64,000 bases of DNA, taken from the NCBI RefSeq assembly GCF_014905175.1, contig NC_057790.1:23214469-23278468 (forward strand). The letters run 5' to 3'. The DNA comes from Aphidius gifuensis (Eukaryota; Arthropoda; Insecta; Hymenoptera; Braconidae). This document shows positions 1 through 14,067 of the stretch, in pieces (position 1 is the first letter of the stretch; each line of letters starts with the position of its first letter). Both the position numbers and the translations under genes were made by a program. Below the pieces are notes generated by a model that saw only the letters and a program-made list of their open reading frames with translations, made no database searches and was not told the origin of the DNA.

Positions 1-379
1 TTTTGCCATTCTCTAAAATAAATAAATAACATAATAATTTATATGTAAATATTTAAATTTATTTTTAATTCTATTAATTTTTCATACCGCTCAAGAGAAT
101 CACCAAGTTTTTCTGATCTATCTGGTGACAGTGGATCACCAATATCCGATACTGTCAAATTATTTTTTGATCCTTTGTTAAAAATTCTTATTGTCCACCT
201 GTTTAAAAAAAAAAAAAACAAACAAATTCATTTATCCAATAAATTTATAAACAATTTTCTTAATAATTAATTTTATTTAAAAAATATAAAATGATAATTC
301 ATTTAGAATAATAAAAATAATACCAAAAAAATAATCTGCTAAGTGGATTTGCCTTTTTCACAAAAACTTTCTTTTTCAT
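1..379 (-). CDS. ABCC/MRP4-type transporter, 5' part only (runs off left edge)
   Basis: This is the N-terminal part of a third ABCC-family ABC transporter. Exons on the minus strand are 379-324, 198-88 and 12-1 (continuing outside). The start ATG at 379 begins MKKKVFVKKANPLSRLFFW, and the splice joins this to WTIRIF, giving the NPLSRLFFWWT segment typical of MRP4-like N-termini. Exon 2 carries the DPLSPDRSEKLGDSLER segment, matching DPLSNDKSDVLGDRLEK in the transporter at 10,688. Exon 2 is 111 bp with phase 2 at both ends, exactly as in that neighbour, so the paralogues arose by tandem duplication. Exon 3 starts with the expected E-W pair after LER. The start lies only about 250 bp from the stop codon of the middle ABCC gene. 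Transport domains and both ATPase domains are outside the window, so its activity cannot be judged. Confidence 0.8.
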
Positions 380-627
380 TTTTACACACACGCAAAAAAA
401 ATATCTTTTGACTGTGAAATGTCTTCTGATAGACTGAGCATGATAGCTTATTTTTTTATTAGAGATAAGACAGCTATATTAAAATCAACGACGCACTCCA
501 AGTCCATTTATATACCTTGCTTAATATTCTGAATTGATAAGCCTCATTGATTGTATTATTGAAAGAATAAAAATTATAAAACTACAAGTCACGTTTTTTT
601 TAAAAAAATTATATATTTATTATATTT

Positions 628-3600
628 TTAAATTATTTCAAATGAACATTGTGTAGTACTTGATGAAGAACTAGATGCTAATTCAAGACTGTATTGTTTT
701 GTATTTTCACGACATGCAATTTTAGCTTGTTGAAAAAGTTTTTCTGAATTTTTTTTACCACTTTTTTTAACGAGAGCAGCAAATTTACCAGATGGATTAT
801 CAGAAAGAAGCTCATGTGGACAACCAAATTCCTAAAATAATATTTTCAAGTAAATTAATTAAAAAGTATTAATAAATATTGATAAAAATTAAATATTTAT
901 ACCACAAAATTTTTTTTATCCATCATTAAAATGCGATCGTTATCAATGATTGTCGTCAGACGATCAGCCAAAATAATTACAGTGTGATTCTTAAATTTTT
1001 TCTTCAATACTTTATTGATAAGAGAATCAGTTCTAGGTCAATTAAAAAAAACAAAAAGTATTATTTATTAATTTTTAATTCAATTAGATATTTCGATAAT
1101 GAAAATAATTAATTTATTAACTTACATGTGATCAATATCTGTTGAAGCTTCTTCCATAAATATTATTCGATTATTTTTTATAATTGCAATTGCTAAACAA
1201 ACCAGTTGACGTTGTCCCAATGTTAAATTTTGTCCTCCTTCTACCAACAATAAATCCAGTGATATTTCACGAAAGCCAACTTCTTTTAGTGCATCATAAA
1301 GCATTTGATTTGTGTAAATTTCAAATGGATCCATATTATAACGAACTGTGCCTTTTATAAATAATGGATTTCTTGGAATTATTGATATTCTTGATCGTAG
1401 ATCAAATAAATCAATTGATTTAATATTTTTTCCATCAATTTTTATCTCTTCTTTATCATTGTTATCAAGACGATAAAATAATTCAATTAAATAATTTTTT
1501 CCAATTTTAGAATCATCCCAGACACCAACTTTCCAACCGTGCTCAATAACCACGTTAATTAAATTCTTTAAAAAATTAAAAATAACATTTAAAAGTTTTA
1601 AAAATTGTATAGTTTATTTTTAATTAAAATTTATAATAAATATTTGGTAAATTAAATATTTTAAATTCATTAAAATACATAATATATTTTTATTTATATA
1701 TTTATTTTATCAATAATTACCTTTTGAATATTATTTTCTTGATTGTTATATTTATTTGAATTTTTAATTGAAATTTTTCCTCGTGATGGCCAAAATGGTG
1801 GTGGTCTTTGACCATCACTATTTTCTTGAGGTAAATCATCAAAAAAAAGTGATTTTTTAAAAATAATTAAACAATTTATCAAGTCAATAATATCAATGAC
1901 AAGTGTACGTGTTAATCCAATGAGAAGATTTGTTTGCATAAAAACCAAACCAACTGTTCCAGCCAGAAGACTTCCTAAATGAAAAAAAAAAAAAAAAAAC
2001 AATAAGGATACAAAATTTGAGTTAATTAATTATCAAAATTAATTTTATTAATCAAATATTAATATACTTACCATCATCACCAAAAAGTATAATGAAATAT
2101 GACAGCAAAATGAATGATCCAGTTATAAAATCAATACAGACATCAAAAGTTGTTGTGGCAAGAGCTTCGAATTTTTTAGCATCATCATAATTTGTTTGAT
2201 AATCATCAAGTTGACTCAAATATTTTTCAATAATTAATTCACCTCCACTTCTTATTGTCAATACACCATCAAGATCATCTTCAACTCGTTGAACTAGTTC
2301 AGCTTTTTCTAATAATTTCATATCAAATTAAACTAAATTCAGTATTTAGTAATAAGGAAGAAAAAAAATTTACCGTGAGATGTTACAGCCTTGACACTCC
2401 TTGATGTTTTTAAATAAAAATAAAAAGCTACAATAAAACTCAAGCTTACAATTACAACTGGTAAAATCATCCAGACATTGATAAATATTACAATTAAAAA
2501 TATTGAAATAACCAGTACAATTTTATGAAATATTTTTAGTAAATATTTTGGTAATTCTTGATCCAAATATGATAAATCATCAGCAAAACGTTTGATTATT
2601 TTTTCATGATAATCTGATGCATATATTTTGTTAAAATATGCCAATTGTGTATTAAGTAATTTTTTAATACTAGATTTATAAAGTGACATTGAAAATTTAA
2701 TATTTATACTGATAAAAAAAAAATTACGTAGACAAATAATAATAATACTTGTGATAATAAAAATGCTAAAATATTCAAATGTTGTTGTTGAAGATAACCA
2801 CTTATCATTAATTTGAATAATAGATAATATTTTTTTTTTATTATCATTATCATAAGTTTTATTATTGAATATAAATTTTAAATTTTCCCAATCTATCCAG
2901 TAACCAATAGCCAATTCACTTCCACTGATAAATATTTGAGCAATAATAAATATTAAAAATATCCAAATTGTCATTAAAATTGATTTTGGTTTGATAAAAT
3001 ATTTTTTAAAATTATACATCAAATAATTATAATTATTTATCATCATGAAATTTAAATTATTTGTATTTTCAATTTTTGGAGTTGTTATTTCTTCATCAGG
3101 ACTCGTTGGAATAACATCAAAATTTAAATAATCAAAATAATTATCATCATTTTTAAGTGGTTTAAATTTTTTCATAATATTTTTAAATTTTTTACTTTTT
3201 TTTTCAAGTTCATCATAGCTATTTGACCAAGTTGTTTTGCCAAAATTTAAAAAAACAATGAAATCAACTGGTTCGAACAACTGAGTTGGACGAGTTGTTA
3301 AAATTATTGATTTACCATTTAAAAATATTTGAATGCATTGTTTAAATATGTAATTTCTTGCCGGAGGATCCAGCGATGTCAAAGGATCATCAAGTAAGTA
3401 TACATCAACTTTTTTATAAACTGCACGTGCTAAATTAATTTTAACTCTTTGTTGATATGTCAAAATGTTGTTATCTTTTTGTATTAATGTTTTGTCACCT
3501 TCTGGTAATTGTGCAATGTCTTTAGTCAAAGCACAAACACGAAGAACCTTTAAAATATTATTTTTAATTTATTTTGATATTATAAAATTAGATTTATATA

Positions 3601-5439
3601 TTTATTTACCTCGAGGTATCTATTTGGATCAAATTTTTCTTGATATAAAATATTATCCATTATATTTCCGGTAAATATCCAGGGCTCTTGACTCGCATAA
3701 GAAATTGATGAATTATTTAAGCTCAATGTTTTTCCAAGAATCATTTGATTTTCATGATTAAATAATTTTTTAACACCACATGGAATTTCACGAAGAAGAA
3801 GATAAATTAAATTTGTTTTACCAGAATTTTGTCCTCCAATTATTATACAAGTTTCTTGATTATAAATTTTTCCAAATAAATCACGTATTAATGTTGAAGA
3901 AAATAATTTATTAACTTGAATTGTTGAATAATTTTTTTTCTCCTCAATTTCAATGAGAGTCAGGAAATTCTATTTTAAATAAAAACCAATAATAAAATTT
4001 AATTTTGTTTTAATTAAATATCAATTATAATTACCTGTATTTTTTTAAATGATTTAAAATTTTTAAATATATTTTCAATTGATCTTGGATAAATATTTAC
4101 AACACTGTTATTCAATAAAAATGAATAAAAAATAATTGTAAAAATAAATTTAGCATTTATATTTTTTTCTAGAATAAAAAAATATACAAAAAATGATATT
4201 ATTATAATTATTTTATCAGTTAAATAATTTAATAAGCTTTTTCCATAAATAATGTTTAGTATTTTTTTAACTTTTGATATTTCTTTGTACTTGTTTTTTG
4301 TTAAAATATTTTCATATGGATTTTCCCATGTCCATAATTTGACTATCTAAATAAAAAAAAAAAAAATTTTAATAATAATCATCTGTAAAATGACAATGTA
4401 AGAATATTATTAAATGAAAATTAATTTACCCTGATGCTAGAAATAAATTCAGTCAAAGTTTTAACTTGTCTATCTGTTATTTTAAATACATCAATTTTCA
4501 ATTCTTTTTTTAATTGTCTCAATAATTGATCAATCGGAATAACAATGCATAAAAATATTATAAAAATAACAAAACAAATTATTCCGATATTTTTTGTAAT
4601 TAATATTCCAATGACAATGATCTAAAAAAAATAATTAAATAACAAATACTAAAAACTAAAAAACATGATGATAAATAAATACCTGAATTGGAATAATCCA
4701 AAGATGATTAAAATTCAATATAAATTCACCATAATTATCAATATGATTATCGAAAATTTCTTTGACTTGTCGTTGAGTTTTGCTTCCAAGAATTGATAAA
4801 TTAAGTTTTATTATTTTTTTTCTAATCAATGATATACATGCACTTGTTATTTTAACACCAATTGATTGACTCTCATAATAAATATATCTATTTAATGATA
4901 ACATTAAAAATATAATAAAAATAAAAGCTGTTACAAGGCTAGTTTCATAACTACTATCTTTTTCAAATCTACAATAATTTTGAATTAAAATTAATTGTAA
5001 TTCTGGTACAAGTAATTGTAAAATAACAATATCAATAAATTGACCAATTCCAATTACGACAATTGGATACCAAAATGTCATTAATATTGCACGAAAAAAT
5101 TCAAAGCCAGATGACGATGATTGATAAGTTCTGAATGTCCAATTATTTTTATAATCTTTATTTTCAATTTTTTTATTTATTTTAAAAGTGTATAAATTTG
5201 ATGACTGCTTTTTCCAGAACCTTTATTTTTTTTCATATAAACAATTTTATTATTATTTTATTATTATTATTATTATTATATTTTTTTTTTTACCTTTCAA
5301 GACGTTTAGTATAATTGCCATTTTTTTGTGGCTTTTTTACTTGTTTTTCTTTAATTATTTTGTTCCAAATTGTATTGTTATAAAATGTCCAGAATGAATC
5401 CATTAATCGTGGTGTTATTGATTGCCCTGGATTCATCAT
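628..5439 (-). CDS. MRP4-like ABCC transporter with degenerate ATPase sites
   Basis: A full-length ABCC half-pair (TMD1-NBD1-TMD2-NBD2) of 1,328 residues, close to the usual MRP4 length. Exons: 5439-5294, 5220-4683, 4621-4430, 4346-4035, 3969-3610, 3547-2374, 2308-2072, 1974-1721, 1565-1126, 1032-903, 831-628; all phases agree. The start could be either of two adjacent ATGs (5439 or 5436). NBD1 keeps Walker A (GGQNSGKT, about residue 440) and Walker B (VYLLDDP), but the LSGGQ signature reads LTYQQ and the H-loop histidine is missing (LTTRPTQ). NBD2 has Walker A ending GKN instead of GKS/T, Walker B FMEE instead of LDE, signature LTLGQ, and H-loop ADRL instead of AHRL. Both sites should therefore hydrolyse ATP poorly or not at all (inference). 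The frame is open through 11 exons, arguing against a simple pseudogene. It could be a regulator, a channel-like ABCC, or an early-decaying duplicate. Confidence 0.85.
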
Positions 5440-6213
5440 TAGCTAATTGTTAAAATACAATTTTATATTTTATTAAATAATTTTTTTCTAACAGAATTAA
5501 AAAACGTATAACATGGATGAAAAAAATGTGATATAAACTGGACATTATTCAAGTATGACACACTTGTTTGCTGATAATATTGTTATTTTTTTTTTTGTTA
5601 AAATGCAGGTGTAATTTGACATGATAATTATTCATGATAACATTCAATGTGCTAGGCTGTATTTATTTATTTTTTGTTTTATTTATCAGTATGTTTATTT
5701 TTCATTTATTTTTTATTAAATATTCAGTAATAATTATTGAATAAAAAATAAATTCTTATTTAATTTTTCTAGCCACTGATCCAGAGAAATTCTAGAAAAG
5801 ACAGAGAAATATTTCCATCAAAACTTTGAAATAAAAGAAAAAAATAAATAATAATTTTAATACTTATTTTTATTATTATTTACAATAAATTTGTTTTACA
5901 TTTTTTCATTTAAATTTTCATTATGAAAATAAGTATTTTAAAAATGATATAAAATTAAATTATTAAATATATTTTCATCAATGGAATATCCAATTAAGTT
6001 ACTGGCAGCAAAATGGAATTTATCACTGATAAAAAATATTTATTTATATACATAATAAAACTGTATAATTATTCAATATTTTTTTTTTTTTTTTTATAAA
6101 ATACAAAACCTTGATGTCTTGTAGTTTAACATTTTCTAAAAATAAGTATCCTCAATAATCTTTATTAATATTATTATTATAATTATTATTTAAATAAGTA
6201 AAGCTCAATGTGT
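5440..6213. other. Spacer between two ABCC genes
   Basis: About 775 bp of AT-rich DNA between the start of the middle ABCC gene and the stop of the right one. It must hold the promoter of the former and the 3' UTR of the latter. No further gene is visible. Confidence 0.6.
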
Positions 6214-9200
6214 CTACAATCTTTCGCCATAACGATTATGATAAGCTTCTTTGGCAACCCTGAGTAATTGGTCAGTCATTGAACGTCCAGTTTCTTTGAC
6301 AAGTGATGTAAATTGACCAGTATTATTTTGTAAAAGTATATAAGGATGATCAAACTCCTGAAATATAAATGAAAAATATTTTTTATTATTACTTTCATGT
6401 AAAGAAAAAATGAATTATATCCAACATACCGCCATTCTTCCATTATCCATAACAAGAACTTTATCACTGTCCATAATTGTATTTAATCTGTGAGCAACAG
6501 TAAGTACAGTACAATCAGCAAATTTAGTTCTAATTGTTCTTTGTATAAGTGCATCTGTTTGTGGATCAACATTAGCTGTTGCTTCATCCAACATAAGTAC
6601 TTTATTATTTTTTAATATTGCCCTAGCAAGACAAACAAGTTGTCTTTGTCCAGCACTATAATTTGTTCCTCTATCAAATACTCTACTTTCAAGACCATGT
6701 ACACCATTTGTAACAGCATCTTTAAGTTCAACTTCTTCAAGTACAGACCATAATGCATTATCCTGAAATTCATTAAATGGATCTAAATTTCTTCTTAATG
6801 TACCAGAAAATAATACTGGATCTTGTGGTATTATTGATATATTTCTTCGTAAATCTTCAAGACATATTGATCCAGTATTAATACCATCAATTTCAATTAT
6901 TCCATCAACTTTAGCAAGTCTAAATAATGCTGATATAAGTGATGATTTACCAGCACCAGTACGACCAACAATACCAACTTTTTCACGTGGTCTTATAATA
7001 AGATCAAGTCCTTTTAAAACTGGTAATTCATCATCAGCATATCTCATATAAACACGTGAAAATTTAATTAATCCTTCATTTGGCCAATTTTCAGGTGCTG
7101 GTACTGGTGATTTATTGTATGATAATGATTCTTTTAATTTTTTAGATTTTTTTTTTCCATTAATTCCTTTGTCACAAAGATTATCCTCTGGTGGTAATAA
7201 TGTATATTCCAATACACGTTCAACTGACATCATTTGATTATCAACTTCAGCACTTTGTCTCATACCCCATTGTACCATTCCTGTCATTGACATAACTGTT
7301 GATATTGCAAGACCAACTTGTGAACCAGTTGATCCAGCAAGTATTAATAAACCAAATGTAACAATTGTTGTAAACATAAAACAAAATATATCAAGTGAAA
7401 AACCAAATGCTGTACTTGTTGCTATAAACATATACCATGATGAACTATGTTGATCTTGAAATCTATCAAATTCAGCTTTAAGTATTTTTTGTGCTCCATA
7501 TGCACGTATTGTTGATAAACCAAGTAATGTTGCATTTAAATGTGTAAATACTGGTGATCTTAACATTCCCTCTAAACGTTTAACATTTTTACTTGTTCTT
7601 AAATAAACTTTTCTTATCCAATAAAATACAAAAAATATAATTCCCAATGGTATTAAAAATAAATAATTAACAATACAAACAATAACTAATGAACCAATCA
7701 TCATCATTGTTATTTGTGATGCATCTAATATTGATTTTGGTAATAGCTCATCAATAGCACCCATATCTTTTGAAAATCTATTTAATACACGACCACTTGG
7801 ATTTGTATCAAAAAATCTCATTCCAGTTCTAATTAATGCACCAAATGCTAAATCATGAAGACGTTGACTTGCACCAATTGACAATGAATAAAACATAAAT
7901 GATCTTGTAATACCAATGACAAATATTGATGAAACAATACCAGTATAAACATAAACCCATTTAAGTGCAGGTTCATGATCAAATTCAATATTTGTTGTTG
8001 TATTTGATGAAATTGTATATGTTGAATTTGTTTTATCTTTGATATATTGATTATAACGTTTTTCTTCAGAATTAACTAGCAGAGGAAAATAATAATCATT
8101 AAGTGTAACAGCACATTGACTAAGTATAAATAATAGTCCAACTGTTAATATCATAAACCAATTGCCACCAGCCTGAAAATATTTTACATAAATTCCTTTT
8201 ATAAGACCCTTAGTTGTACCCTCGATATTATCAATATTTGTATAATCATCATCATCATCTTCAGCATCAGTATCACCACCACCACCACCAACTGATGGTG
8301 TACGACTTCTGTGACTTGTTGATGATGATTGTCGTCGTATTATTGATCTTTCATGTGATGATGATTCATCACCAGTTTCACTTGTTGTATCAGATGTCAA
8401 TAGAGTTGAATATTCTGGACAATTTGATAATAATTCAAGATAACTATCAAATTTTTTTAATTTACCATGCTCTAATAATAATATACCATCGACATTTTTA
8501 ATATATTGAAGTTGATGTGTTGCTAAAATTCTTGTTTTTCCAGCTAAATATCTTTCAATGCATTCTTCAAATAAATGCTTACCAACATGTGTATCAACAG
8601 CACTCAATGGATCATCAAATACATAAATATCAGTATTTCTATATACTGCTCTTGCTAAATTAATTCTTGCTTTTTGTCCACCAGATAATGAACTTCCACG
8701 TTCACCAACAATTGTTTGATCACCTTGTGGAAATTGTTTAAAATCCGATAATAAAGCACATACTTTAACAACTTTTTGATAACGTTGTCGTTCATATGGC
8801 TGACCAAATATAATATTTTGTCGTACACTTGAACCAAATACCCATGCTTCTTGTGCTGCATAACTTAAACCACCTTTAATATTAACATGTCCTTCAGCCA
8901 ATGACATTTCACCTAGTATTGCTGATATCAATGAACTTTTACCAGCTCCAACAGCACCAATAATAACATATAATTTACCACGTTCAAATTCAATATCAAT
9001 ATCTTGCAATGTATTATCAACACTACTATCTTCCCATTTTGCTGTAATATCAGTTAATTTAATAGCATAATCTTTTTTATTTTTTAATGATGCTCTACGT
9101 TGATTTTCAGCAACATTTGCTGTACTTTTAACTAAATCACTAGCAACAAGTGCAAGACCATTTTGTTTTGTATTTGTAGTATTATTATCATCATCAATAT

Positions 9201-10688
9201 ATGGTAAATCTGGTCTTGATATTCTCCTTGAATCATTAAATGAATTATCAATTTTAGTAACAGTACGATTATGTCCTGATTCAAATTCATCAAATAACAA
9301 TAAATTTTGTAATCTTCTAACAGCAACAATACATTCAGCAATTTCAGCAACACCACGTACAAACATTGCTGACATATTATGTGCAAGTACACCAAAAAAT
9401 GCTGAAAATACAAATACTTTTTCAGCACTTAATGGTGGTCCAAAAAATATCATACCAACAATTGTACAATACAATGCAATTCTTGTTGTAAATAAATTAA
9501 ATGTCATAAATATACCACGTATCCATGAACTTTTTCTAACAACTTTTAATTCAAGACGTCTTGCTAATTCAACTAATGCACAAAATGGTTTTTCCCATGC
9601 ATACATTTTAATAACTTGTACACCAGATATTATTTCATCCATTAAACGTACACGTTCATCTGTTTTAATAGCTGTTTGTAAACGAAATTTTGATGATAAT
9701 TTACCAGTATATGATTGTATTGGTACAATAACAAATATTGCAGCAATACCAAATATACCAGCAATACCAGCTTCCATCCATAATATAACACCAATAATTA
9801 TTGTTAATAATGGTGCAAGCCACATATGATGAAAAAATATTGATACAAGATCAAAACGATTAACATCATTTGCAACAAGATTAACTATTTTACCTGGTGC
9901 TGTTTCACCAAGTGCTGTTGTACTTAAACGTAATGCTTTACGATATACAACTGAACATACAGCAATACGAATTTTTCCACCAACATGAAATGCATTAAAT
10001 ATTGTATGATTTATTGTTATTGCATTTATTCCAGTTGCAAGACAAATACCACCAGCATACATTAGTGCTTCATTAAATACAACTCCACCTTCTTCACGAA
10101 AATAACGAAGTAAACCACCAAGAAGAATTGGTGTACCAAGACGTAAAAATAATTCATTAAATGTTTGAAGTACACCAAGCCAAAAATATTCACGAAAAAA
10201 ACAACGAAATATTGTTCGAAGAAAATTTGGTCGACGTTTATATTTTTTAGCATTATCAAGCTCTTTAAACCATTGTCTAAATTTAATAATAAAAAATAAA
10301 AAATAATATCAGTAATATTAATAATTAAATATAAATTCAATGACTTGCAATACATACTTTTCTAATCTATCACCAAGTACGTCAGATTTATCATTACTCA
10401 GAGGATCAAATAAATCTCCAGTTTCAAGAATTTTACTATAGCCAGTTTTAAAAAATTTTATTGTCCATCTGTAAGAAAATACAAAGTAAATTTTATTATT
10501 TTTTAATCATTTAATTTGACATGTCCACTTGTGATTAATTGATAAAATCAAAATGACGTTAAAGATGAAATCTTATCTTGTTAATTTATATTTAATTATT
10601 TTTTTTTTACTCACGTCCATAGTAATATTGATAGCCAATTTGTTTTTTCTCGTGGATTTGGTCGTTCTTTTGGCTTGTTTGCATCCAT
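6214..10688 (-). CDS. ATP-binding cassette subfamily C transporter, MRP4-like
   Basis: A complete ABCC exporter of 1,391 residues. Exons: 10688-10615, 10468-10358, 10276-6430 (one very large exon) and 6357-6214. Family knowledge: MRP4-type proteins export organic anions, cyclic nucleotides and conjugates across the plasma membrane using ATP. The order is short cytosolic N-terminus, TMD1, NBD1, TMD2, NBD2, without the extra TMD0 of MRP1. NBD1 has Walker A GAVGAGKSS (about residue 500), LSGGQKARINLARAVY, Walker B IYVFDDP and H-loop ATHQLQ. NBD2 has GRTGAGKSS (about 1,170), YSAGQRQLVCLARA, VLMLDEATANVD and VAHRLNT. All catalytic motifs are present, unlike the neighbour at 628-5,439. The linker after NBD1 is rich in Ser, Gly and Asp. 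The huge exon 3 suggests intron loss in this copy, because the paralogue splits the same region into many exons. Substrate unknown. Confidence 0.93.
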
Positions 10689-13600
10689 TTTATAATTATA
10701 AACATAGAATATATTTTTAAAATAATATTATTCTCGTATCAGTGTTGCTTCATTCACTTGTCTTGAAACAATAATTTAAATTGAAATAATATAAAAACAC
10801 TTGTTATCATATATGTGACTCAAGTAATTCCAATCGTAAGTTTTATTTATTTTATTTTTCTTGAGTACATTATTTTCATCATGTTTAATGTCGTAGAAAA
10901 TTATTAAAATCTGTAAATAAATTATTTTTTTAATTAATATATCAAATACTAAGTCATTAAATTTAATGCAATGTGGCTGCTACCGATGATTCATGGTCAA
11001 ATGATAAAAAAAAAAAAATTTCGTTTACTCAAAAAAAAAAATACTGATAACACTTGAATTTTTATGAAATATATAAATTATGAAATTAATTTGATAATCT
11101 AAAGTTGTAAAGTTTTTAAATAAATTTTCTATACATGGATATCAAAGTTTACCTTGAAAATGATTACGATAACAATGCAAGTGTGATTTAATATTAAAAC
11201 AAAGTGCAAATAAGAAAAGACACATTTATCATATTAATCAATATTATCATTTGAAAAGTTTAAACAATGACTTTTAATTTATTTAGAAAAACTATTTGCT
11301 ATATTGAATAATAAACAATCAATTTATTAATTAATAATTATTTAAAATAAATTCACCAACTTTATATTTGTTTATAAATTTATTCAAAAAAAACAATAAT
11401 TAATTAAATAATTTATCAATGCTTAAAAAATCAAGTAAATTAACATTTTACATCCGTTTTTTTTTCAACTTGTTATTAAAAAAAAAAAATAAAAAACTAT
11501 TATTTATTAAATAATCAATAATTTAATCAATTAATAAAAAGTTATTTCAAATAAATTAAACAAGTTTATCTTTTATTTATTTCGTTGACATGGTAAAAGT
11601 TGTGTCAAAGCTGGATAATTAATCAGCCTCGAGGCAATGCCCAGAAGACAGCCTTGAATAAAAAAAATAAAATAAAATATTAAATGAAAATAAAAAAAAA
11701 AAAACCAACGTGAAATTAAAACAATATGTTAAAAATTTAAAAATAAAATTTATATAATATTTACGAGTATTTAAATTCTAAACATTGATCGAGCAAACAC
11801 GTTTGTGAAGCGACTGCTCAATTAAATAAATAACTGGAATCATGAACAATTATATTGTCTCTCCAAGTATAAAAAAAAAAAAACAAGATGTTTTTTTTAT
11901 TTGTATATTATACAAGTTTATAAGTATATATATTTTTATTTCTGCAATTTTTTTTTTGCATTCATCGGGTCAATTAGTCGATGACACTTTGATACTGGTC
12001 CACATTGAATGTATGTAAAAAAAATATCAATTTATAAAAGATATAAAACAAATATGTCAATGCCAAATTAAATTATTAAAAAAAAAAAAAAAGTATTATC
12101 TAATAATAACAATGATAAAATACGTATTTTAAACAAGTTTGTTTAATTAATACCAAAATGAAAAAGATGGAATATTACAAGTTTTTTAAAAAAACAAATT
12201 TATGTAAGAATTATTTTTATATTTTATTTATATTTTAACATATCTTCTGGCATTTATTATTTAAAAAAACACTTTATTGTTTATGTAAAATAATAATAAT
12301 CATTACTATAAAAAAGTATAAAATAATTAGTGTTAATGATAAGAATGACTTGCGATAAAACATATTGGAACAAACAAGGAAGCTTGGTGTTGATCACTAT
12401 ATTTAAACTTGATTATTTTATTTTTTTTTCATATCAGCATTCATCAGCATATTTACTGAATGATTTTGTAAATATTAAAAATAATATTGAGATTTAAATT
12501 AATATCAACAAATTAAATATACTCAAGTTTGTAAATTTTTCTACATTTAAATGATGAAATTATTTTTAAGAATATTAAAAAATTGTAAGAAATATAAAAA
12601 TCTCATTTTATTATCCCAAAAAATTTATATATTTATTATTATGTATTAGTAATTTCGGCTGATAAAGTTATTTTTATTTTTATACCTTTTGTTTCGTAAT
12701 AATTCAGACAGCTAAAATTGTTGAATATTTAGATGAACATAAAATATATTTTCAAGTAATTTAAATGACTTTTATGCTGAATTTTAAGTCTCGTTATTGT
12801 TTGGTTATTTATAACACGTGGTAATGTTGATACTTTGATTTTTAAAAATTAAATTATTTACCCAATAAAATCACTTAAAACTTGAAATTAATACAACTCG
12901 TTTATTCAACGTATCCACGACTACTGACTCGGTAGATCCGGTGGATTAACTTGGCAAACTGTATGATTTTACAGCTGTATGTAACACTGTGTGTAGTTGC
13001 TTGATGGATGCGTTACGCTTGTCACGTGATGCTTAATTCCTACCTTGTTCATCAACAAGTGAGAAAAATTTATCACTTTAAATTTAAATAATTCATCTCT
13101 TTATTTTAGATAAAACATTTCTTTTTTTTTTTAATCTGTCATGGAATTTTTGGAGTCGAATAAATTAACAGCTTACTTTTTTTAGTCTAAATAAATATAA
13201 ATTTTTTTTTTTTTTTATGAAAAAATGAATGTTTATTTTGTTCACAAATATATAAAATAATAACAAATGCTTGCCATCAGTCGTGAGTTATTTAAATTGA
13301 CAATTGTAGAAAAATTATGTTATTTTTTTTTTTTATTTTAATTATTATTTTTGATCCCTTAATATTTAAATTATATTATTTTTTAATTTTCTAAATATTT
13401 GTTTGTATTAATTTTTATTTTAAAAAAGACTTGTAAATTTTTGAATGTTTTTTTTACTATTATATATAATTTTTGTTTATTGTTATTCATTTAACTGGTA
13501 TTATAATTTAAAAAATTAAAAATTGTAACTTCACTGATTAAAAAATGCAAAAAAAAAAAAAAAACTATCCATATATATAACTATTTACATTTTCTTAAAA

Positions 13601-14067
13601 ACTATTATGAAATCTTGATGATTTTAATTAAGGCACTTATATTCAATTATTATTTTTATATTAATTATCCCCCTCAAATGATAAAATAAAAATAAAAATT
13701 AATATATAAGTCATGATAATTATTTTAGTGTAAGTTTTGTAATAATATTCATGCTTGATTTTAAACAAACAAAATAATATTTAACTATTAGATTTTTTTT
13801 TTTTTTATAAATTTAAGTAATGTATAATAATTATAAATAATTATAATCAAATTTTTTAAAAAATTCAACTGGTCAAAAATTTTATAACTTCCAGTTGAAT
13901 GTGAAAAAAAAAGAAGAAAATTCATATTTTTATAATTCAATTAATCATTAAAGATGAAAAGAAAAAAAAAAAAAAAAAAAAAATGTATATGATAAAATAA
14001 TAATACTACTTATATAATTAAAAATTGAAAGTTAAAAATAATAATTGTTGAATTATAATATAAAGAC
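10689..14067. other. AT-rich spacer between ABCC cluster and polo
   Basis: About 3.4 kb with no convincing coding sequence. It is mostly A/T homopolymers. Two short stretches are less AT-rich: about 11,580-11,650, and 12,895-13,045, which contains a CACGTG-like site near 13,023. They may be regulatory for the ABCC gene that starts at 10,688, but nothing shows this directly. Confidence 0.5.

Noticed and set aside
628..5439. Calling the middle ABCC gene a pseudogene
   Set aside because: All eleven exons are open, splice sites are present and phases sum correctly to 1,328 codons; only the motifs are altered.
8214..8501. Plus-strand open frame rich in His/Tyr opposite the ABCC gene
   Set aside because: It is the complement of the Ser/Asp-rich linker of the transporter; repetitive codons create it.
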